Shown here: piece by piece, positions 57,400 through 64,000 of the stretch | How the letters are laid out: each line of letters opens with the position of its first letter | Position numbering within the stretch: the stretch's first letter is position 1 | Assembly: GCA_031002005.1 (NCBI GenBank) | Contig: CM061919.1 | Coordinates: 39,521,088 to 39,585,087 of the forward strand | Source: Vandiemenella viatica | Taxonomy: Eukaryota > Arthropoda > Insecta > Orthoptera > Morabidae | Direction of reading: 5' to 3' | Length of the DNA: 64,000 nucleotides | Position numbers and translations under genes: made by a program | Notes under the pieces: generated by a model | The model's input: only the letters and a program-made list of their open reading frames with translations | What the model was told of the DNA's origin: nothing | Database searches by the model: none

Positions 57400-58058
57400 T
57401 TAGATTTCTATATTTCCATTTTTTAGGAATCTAATAAGGCTGTTGTACACTGCTTTGTCATCGCTAACTAGGAGTAGGATTAGGTTGGTAGGAAGAGGGA
57501 TTCCTATGTTGACTAAATCCTTGATCATGGTATCCTGGGCCCGTTTAAATTTTCTACAGGAAAATATAATGTGGTTGGTGTCTCCTATAGTCTGATCTGA
57601 ACAATCACAGAGAGGAGATTCTCTCAGACCTAGTCGATAGAGGTGGCTGGGGAATCTTCCGTGGTTGAACCGCAGCCTGGAAATCATTGTTGTTAGTCGT
57701 CTGCTTGTGATCCATTTATAAAACCAATGTTGAGGTGGAATAATTGGTTGGATGCTTCAATAGTGCGATGCTTTGGTGGTTAGAGATGTTCTCCATTCTT
57801 CTTGCCATTTTTCTTTGGCTCGTTTTTTGATTGTGTGAATTATATCTGACGTCGGGAGGTTCATACCATCTTTAAATCCGTTGAGGATGGCCTGTTTTGC
57901 TGAAGTATCCACTTGTTCATTGTATTTTATACCTTTGTGAGCTGGAACCCATAGCAGGTAGGTAGTGATTCCCCGTTCTTTACTGCTTTTTATTTGTTTC
58001 CTAATTTCTAAGATCGTCATCGGGAGGTGATAATTCCACGTGTTGTTATGTAGCCGTT
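57400..58058 (-). pseudogene. LINE G ORF2 C-terminus after a frameshift
   Basis: Continues the RNase H domain in another frame: LKRLHNNTWNYHLP, then TTYLLWVPAHKGIKYNEQVD (the WxPxHxG motif with catalytic His and the final Asp). A TGA interrupts after TTKASHY (near 57754; likely a CGA to TGA change). Then RRLTTMISRLRFNHGRFPSH, ESPLCDCSDQTIGDTNHIIF and SCRKF, a C-x-C...H...C zinc-knuckle-like motif common at the end of I-clade ORF2. Only one frameshift and one nonsense separate this copy from an intact C-terminus. Confidence 0.88.
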
Positions 58059-60605
58059 TTAAGACATGGAGTCCGTTAATATGATGCTTTTGTCCGCTTG
58101 GATCATTTGGCTATACTTAACCGCCTCCAGTATGGCTTTCGCTTCAGCTGTGAAAATAGATGTTTCTTCATGTAGCGAGAATTGAGCTGAATGATTAGTG
58201 TTGGGACAGAAGAAAGCTGCTCCTACTCTGTTTTCCTCGGAATTCTTTGAGCCATCTGTGTATATTTTAACTGTGTTTTTCCCTATCTCTGCGAGGAGTC
58301 TATTTAGTTTCTGGTTTAAGGTGGGATTTATGTCTCCTTCCAGAAAGTGTATGTGGATTTCTTCTAGTCGGAGTTCGTATGGTTCTTGAAAGATGGGGTG
58401 TATGTCGTAAGAAGCTACTTTATCTTTATATTTAGACCAAAGTTTGTAAGCATTTAGAAGCGGGAGCTTGAGTTGGCTTTTTCCTTTGTTCGCTAATGCT
58501 TGCATCCTCTCAAATCGATGGTGGAGCGGGTGGGTATTAAGTACCAATTTTTCCATTATGAATTTTTCCTCAAGATATGATCGTCGTATATGAAGGGGAG
58601 GTTCTCCTGCCTCCACTAATAGGGCGTTAATTGGGGTTGAGCGTATTGCCCCGACACAAGCTCTTAGGCAAGCTGCTTGAAGTCTATCTAGTTTTTTGAG
58701 AGCGTCCTTTCTAGCATATTGGTAAAACATGGAACCGTACTCTAATAGCGATCTAATTAGTGTTCGGTAAAGTAGTAGGAGCGTTTTTGGGTGGGAGCCC
58801 CACCAAGTACCTGACACCATTCTTATTATATTTAGTCGGGAATTCGATTTTGCTATCAGCTGATCGATATGCTGGGACCAGCTAAGGCGGCTGTCCAGCA
58901 ACATTCCCAAGAACCGTGCTTGTTTCTTAAGTGCCAGTTTATATGGACCTATTTGGATACTGTCCGAGTCATGGGTGATTTTTCTCTTTGAAAAGTAGAC
59001 TACTGATGATTTTTCCAGTGAAAGTTCAAAACCATTGGTGTGTAGCCATTTGATGAGAGCTGTAATTGCCTTGTTCAATAGGTTATGGACTTCCTGTTGT
59101 GACACATCGTTGGCATATATAACCACGTCGTCTGCAAATTGAAGTGAGATAATCTTCGTTGGGATGGAGTGGATTATATCACTTATGTATAGTAAAAATA
59201 GGAGTGGGCTGAGGATTGCTCCTTGTGGTAACCCTTGATTAACAATACGCGGCCCTACTCGATTTTTCTTTGAGCTGACATAGATTATCCTCTCCGATAA
59301 TAGGGAGTAGAGTCCTTTCACAAGTTTCATCGGTACCCCTAATGTCTCCAGTTTGTGCATCAAATGAGGGATTCTGACGTTGTCGTAAGCTGATTGGATG
59401 TCTAGGAAAATCGCACCCAAATATTGATTGTTGCAGAATGAGAGGTAAATGTCCGACGTCAAGATCGCTAGGTTGTCTAGTGTGCTTTTTCCCTTACGAA
59501 ATCCGGATTGTGAGTTTGGAATCAGGTTGTTCGCCTCCACCCACCATTCTAATCTGTTCTTGATGAGACGTTCTAGTGTTTTTCCTACACATGACATTAA
59601 TGATATCGGTCTGTACGAAGTCGCTTTGGTGGGGTCTTTTCCTTGTTTTAATATTGGAATGATAACCTGGGTTCTCCATTCCGCTGGAATAGGTTCTTTC
59701 ATCCAAATCTTGTTAAAGATGTTTAGAAGTCTCTGCAAGCCAGCTGGAGGCATGTTTGTTAACATTGCGTAATGGATTCCATCTATTCCAGGCGAAGAGT
59801 AGGAGGATCGCTTTAAAGCTTGTTGTAGTTCTGTCATGGTAAATGGCGTGCATAGTTGGTGGTCCGATGCTTCTTGCGGGTTTAGCGCGAAGTTGGAGTC
59901 CTCCTCCCGGACTGTGGAAGGAGCGATTTTGTCTGCAATGTCTTCAAGGGTTGTGGTACTAATTTTAGGGGTTTCGCTGTTGAAACCATTATTTTTAAAC
60001 TTCCTAATCGTAGACCAAACAGAAGAGATATTCGAATCCTTTCCCAATGTTTCACAGAATTGGATCCAATTCTGACGCTTTTGCGTTTTGAGCGTTCTTT
60101 TTGTTCGTGCGTTAATTTGTAAATAAGACATATAGTGTTGGAGGTCGGGGTTCTTTCTGTATAAGTTAAGAGCGAGTCTTCTTTGGGCTATTGCTTTCGA
60201 ACATGTTGGGTTCCACCATATTGGTGGGCGACTTTTCTTGGCGTTTTGATAGTCCTTTCGTTGAATAGATTTGTCTGCTGCCTCTGAAATCACATTTGTC
60301 AGTTTTTTATAGCTCTCGTTTCCCGTAGATTGTTCTGTGATATCCTTGGAATTTTGTTCAATTCGTCTCCTGTATTGGGACCAGTCGGCTCTATTGACGT
60401 TCCATCTGATTGTTGGATGAGCTGCAGTTTCTTTGATTAGTGGGCATCCGATATTTAAAAGTATCGGATAGTGGTCCGATCCCAATGAATCATTGAGCAC
60501 TCTCCATGTCGCTATGGTTGCCAGGTTGGGGGAGCAGAGAGTTAGGTCCACTGCCGAGTTGAGTCTTCTTGGTGATGGGACCATTCTTTCCTTATTGTTT
60601 GTCAA
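58059..60605 (-). CDS. LINE G ORF2: endonuclease end, reverse transcriptase, RNase H start
   Basis: 848 codons with no stop. N-terminal 60 residues are the end of an APE endonuclease (AVDLTLCSPNLATIATWRVL, SLGSDHYPILLNI with terminal SDH). Linker to about 260. RT about 265-560: SSPGIDGIHYAML, IPILKQGKDPTKATSYRPIS, SQSGFRKGKSTLDNLA, AIFLDIQSAYDNV (motif A), NQGLPQGAILSPLLF (motif B), LQFADDVVIYA (catalytic FADD), KSSVVYFSKRK. Thumb and C-terminal region to about 780. RNase H from about 785: TVKIYTDGSKN (Asp), FTAEAKAILEA (Glu), ILTDSMS (Asp). The frame ends at 58059 through a frameshift. Family role: target-primed reverse transcription. 5'-truncated: no ORF1. Confidence 0.92.
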   Translation of the reverse strand: MTNNKERMVPSPRRLNSAVDLTLCSPNLATIATWRVLNDSLGSDHYPILLNIGCPLIKETAAHPTIRWNVNRADWSQYRRRIEQNSKDITEQSTGNESYKKLTNVISEAADKSIQRKDYQNAKKSRPPIWWNPTCSKAIAQRRLALNLYRKNPDLQHYMSYLQINARTKRTLKTQKRQNWIQFCETLGKDSNISSVWSTIRKFKNNGFNSETPKISTTTLEDIADKIAPSTVREEDSNFALNPQEASDHQLCTPFTMTELQQALKRSSYSSPGIDGIHYAMLTNMPPAGLQRLLNIFNKIWMKEPIPAEWRTQVIIPILKQGKDPTKATSYRPISLMSCVGKTLERLIKNRLEWWVEANNLIPNSQSGFRKGKSTLDNLAILTSDIYLSFCNNQYLGAIFLDIQSAYDNVRIPHLMHKLETLGVPMKLVKGLYSLLSERIIYVSSKKNRVGPRIVNQGLPQGAILSPLLFLLYISDIIHSIPTKIISLQFADDVVIYANDVSQQEVHNLLNKAITALIKWLHTNGFELSLEKSSVVYFSKRKITHDSDSIQIGPYKLALKKQARFLGMLLDSRLSWSQHIDQLIAKSNSRLNIIRMVSGTWWGSHPKTLLLLYRTLIRSLLEYGSMFYQYARKDALKKLDRLQAACLRACVGAIRSTPINALLVEAGEPPLHIRRSYLEEKFIMEKLVLNTHPLHHRFERMQALANKGKSQLKLPLLNAYKLWSKYKDKVASYDIHPIFQEPYELRLEEIHIHFLEGDINPTLNQKLNRLLAEIGKNTVKIYTDGSKNSEENRVGAAFFCPNTNHSAQFSLHEETSIFTAEAKAILEAVKYSQMIQADKSIILTDSMS

Positions 60606-60612
60606 AATGTAT

Positions 60613-62100
<1,488 letters not shown>

Positions 62101-62220
62101 CTCTGAATGAGACTGTCCTTCAAATTTCTGTTTCGCACAGAGATCAGCAAGTAAATCTTACTAGGTTTCTATAATTAATTTAAAAGTTATAGGTACGAAG
62201 TCTACTCAGATGATGACAAC

Positions 62221-63870
62221 TAGAGATGTGCCGGATATCCGTATCTGCGGATATCCGAGGGGTAAAAAAGATCTGGATCCGTATCCGTATCCGTTACTTT
62301 TTTAGCGGATCTTTAACGGATCTTTTGTAAATAATTTCACTAAGCACGTATATAAATTTTTAAAGATATCTAGCAATGAAATACTATTAACTTCAATTCC
62401 AATTACTTCATATTTCTTAAAATTTCATATCTGGCACATTTATATTGCAAAAAATAATTATTTAAACATATATTTTACTACAATGAAGTCTTCACGGGTG
62501 TACCGCCGGATTGTGTTGTGAAAACATGATATTTCGACTACTAGCTCCGCCGTCTTCATCAGGTGTCGAGACGTCTGCACTGGTCAGCTGACCCATGGAT
62601 ACCCTATTTGTGAAGATGGCGGAGATAGTCGTTGAAATATCGAGTTTTCACAACACAATCCGGCGGTACACCCGTGAAGACTTCATTGCAGTCGTACACC
62701 GGAAAAATCTTCGTTCTTACATTTATTTTACTAGTTTACCAAAGGTAACTCCTAACTTACCACTGTAGTAAGTTTTAAGGTATTATTTTAACTATCTTTA
62801 TAGTGAGATCAGGCCTCTAATCTTTGTGATTTGCTAGCTGAAATTATGTTTAAGGTACTGCTAAGTGATTACATCAGATAAAATAATCACTTTTACAGAA
62901 ACGTAAAAAAAAATGTTATTTGTTACATTAAGTTTGGTAAATTGTACTTCAAAAAGAGTAAATTGGCAGTTTTGTCACCTAAAAGTCTATTACGATGAGC
63001 ATCATAAATTATTCCTGCTGCACTGAAAAACTGCTTACTTGGAATGCTTGTTACAGGTAATGATAAATATGTGCGACCCATTTGTCATAGGCCTCCAGAT
63101 TTTTTACTATTATTGTTAACAGCTTTTTTAACAAGCAGGTGCAGCTGATGTGCTGCACAATCAATATTATCTACGTCAGATAAAGTGCAAGAACTCTTCT
63201 TGTTGGATCCTCCATCTCTTACCATGCAGTGCACATTCTGTTTGGGATTCCCCACCCTTCAAACATATTTTGGAATATTTCCGAAATGTAATCTCCCGTT
63301 TGGCGTTCTTCAAGTATCTCTGCTTTTAAAACGATATTTTCCCTTATAAAATCTTTTGTAATGTTCTGGATACCAATGAAACACCTTTCCAAAAAGCCTA
63401 CCACATATAGGATGTAAAGGAAACTCTCTCAAAATCCTTCAAAACATCTTTATTTTCGATCCTAAAGTTCGCTGCAGATAAATTCCTTTTAGAACATAAT
63501 TTGCAATAACATTATCCAGCAATCGTTGGAACCCAAAATCTTCTACGTGTTGAAAAGGTAATCCAGATAAAGCTATCCTTTCTGCAATTAAGTAGTTTTA
63601 AATAATTTTTTATCATCAAACATTTTGAATTTTTCTATGTATTCGTTAAAAAATGTTTTTCTAAATTCTCTTTTTACCGTTTTTAAAGACTTTCCCTGCT
63701 GAATGTGTTCGCCGGCAATCTTCTTAGTGGAGCCTTCTTTAAAGAATAACTCATATTTTTGTGGGTGTTTCTAATGAAGCTTATTTTTTAAGAGAGTTTT
63801 ACATTCACAGAGTTTGTATTTAGCAGATTCGTCATTTACTATCTTAAAATATTTCCATATTTCACTACTA
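62221..63870 (-). mobile_element. Second hAT element, degraded, with a foldback inside
   Basis: The left end (62221) reads TAGAGATGTGCCGGATATCC followed by GGATCC/CGGATA-rich subterminal repeats (62232-62325), typical of hAT ends. The minus strand encodes, from the right, a BED-zinc-finger-like start (ECKTLLKNKLH, KHPQKYELFF), middle pieces (63404-63219, IFQNMFEGWGIPNRMCTAW, the C-terminal WG-I-x-x-K-x-x-T-x-T block near the DDE Asp), and at about 63085-62960 the C-terminal dimerisation block YLSLPVTSIPSKQFFSAAGI and NRLLGDKTANLLF. Frames are broken throughout. The right end was not identified before the window edge. Confidence 0.75.
62481..62718 (+). mobile_element. Foldback retroelement with ~45-75-bp arms and 15-bp target duplication
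   Basis: 238 bp between near-identical 15-bp repeats (62466-62480 ACATATATTTTACTA and 62719-62733 ACATTTATTTTACTA). Inverted arms: CAATGAAGTCTTCACGGGTG and following bases at 62481, matched from about 62690 on the minus strand; both arms continue through CCGCCGGATTGTGTTGTGAAAAC. On the minus strand next to the left arm is CACCTGATGAAGAC...GTCGAAAT (62564-62531). The tail ACACCGGAAAAATCTTCG after the right arm parallels the tail of the 48-kb element. No protein. Confidence 0.7.
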
Positions 63871-64000
63871 TACTTTTTTTGTATAAATTGTTTTTATTTT
63901 AATTTAACTTACAACTTCCCAAAAAACAGAAACGTATATAAATCTACGCAATCCTATGCCATTCTAAAATACAAACATAAATACACACAATTCAAGGTCA
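63871..64000. other. No feature recognised
   Basis: AT-rich; presumably still part of, or flanking, the second hAT element. Confidence 0.3.

Larger units (their letters stand above)
57004..60612 (-). mobile_element. LINE G: I-clade-like LINE with RNase H, 5'-truncated, inserted in a hAT
   Basis: Minus strand: end of APE endonuclease, RT, RNase H, C-terminal Cys/His region and a 3' UTR (57380 down to the gap) that contains two related ~48-bp segments (57011-57058 and 57319-57366). It begins abruptly at 60612 inside the hAT transposase frame. The polymerase ORF is long and clean, so the insertion is young compared with other LINEs here. Confidence 0.88.

Overview
The window is eukaryotic nuclear DNA, most likely from an insect with a large, repeat-swollen genome (an orthopteran would fit; this is inference). 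It is AT-rich, carries spliceosomal exons, and is almost wall-to-wall transposable elements (TEs) with no operons or prokaryotic signals.

Host gene. Two spliced exons on the minus strand (52698-52957 and 21273-21498) encode consecutive parts of the N-terminal tail of an axonemal-type dynein heavy chain. The phase-2 donor of the first and the acceptor of the second join in frame, leaving a 31.2-kb intron (21499-52697). A third, weaker upstream exon candidate is at 53427-53490. Nearly everything else lies inside or beside this gene's introns.

Layout. 1-1335: LINE RT fragment fused to a Penelope-like element (PLE) in divergent arrangement. 2003-5965: Helitron 3' end, then a minus LINE holding a gag-only LTR retrotransposon (2571-4537). 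6.2-9.1 kb: LINE and PLE remnants. 9.15-12.87 kb: plus-strand I-like LINE with a Helitron (9543-11045) inserted precisely at A^T. 12.9-16.6 kb: LINE endonuclease/ORF1 pieces, one holding a PLE foldback (14940-15881). 16.6-20.7 kb: head-to-tail Helitron concatemer. 22.5-29.3 kb: minus LINE with an SGNH-esterase-like ORF1 and two Helitrons (22717-24530, 26393-27940). 31.1-33.3 kb: Tigger/pogo element. 33.6-34.7 kb: PLE. 35.1-37.7 kb: two LINE fragments. 37.8-43.9 kb: LINE holding a Helitron (39999-43698), which holds a mariner (41462-42774). 44.7-46.1 kb: 5' part of an LTR element. 46.8-47.7 kb: long-TIR mariner relative. 48.0-48.4 kb: foldback retroelement. 49.4-52 kb: LTR-like debris. 53.8-56.0 kb: divergent PLE running into a 1000-N gap. 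57.0-60.6 kb: nearly intact I-like LINE ORF2 interrupting a hAT transposase. 62.2-63.9 kb: second hAT with another foldback.

How it fits together. The most informative signal is nesting: deleting each well-bounded Helitron rejoins its host LINE at an AT dinucleotide, twice restoring the reading frame. Several Helitrons carry satellite-like internal arrays. A family of short inverted-arm elements with 11-15-bp target duplications appears to derive from PLE termini and carries a hammerhead-ribozyme-like motif.
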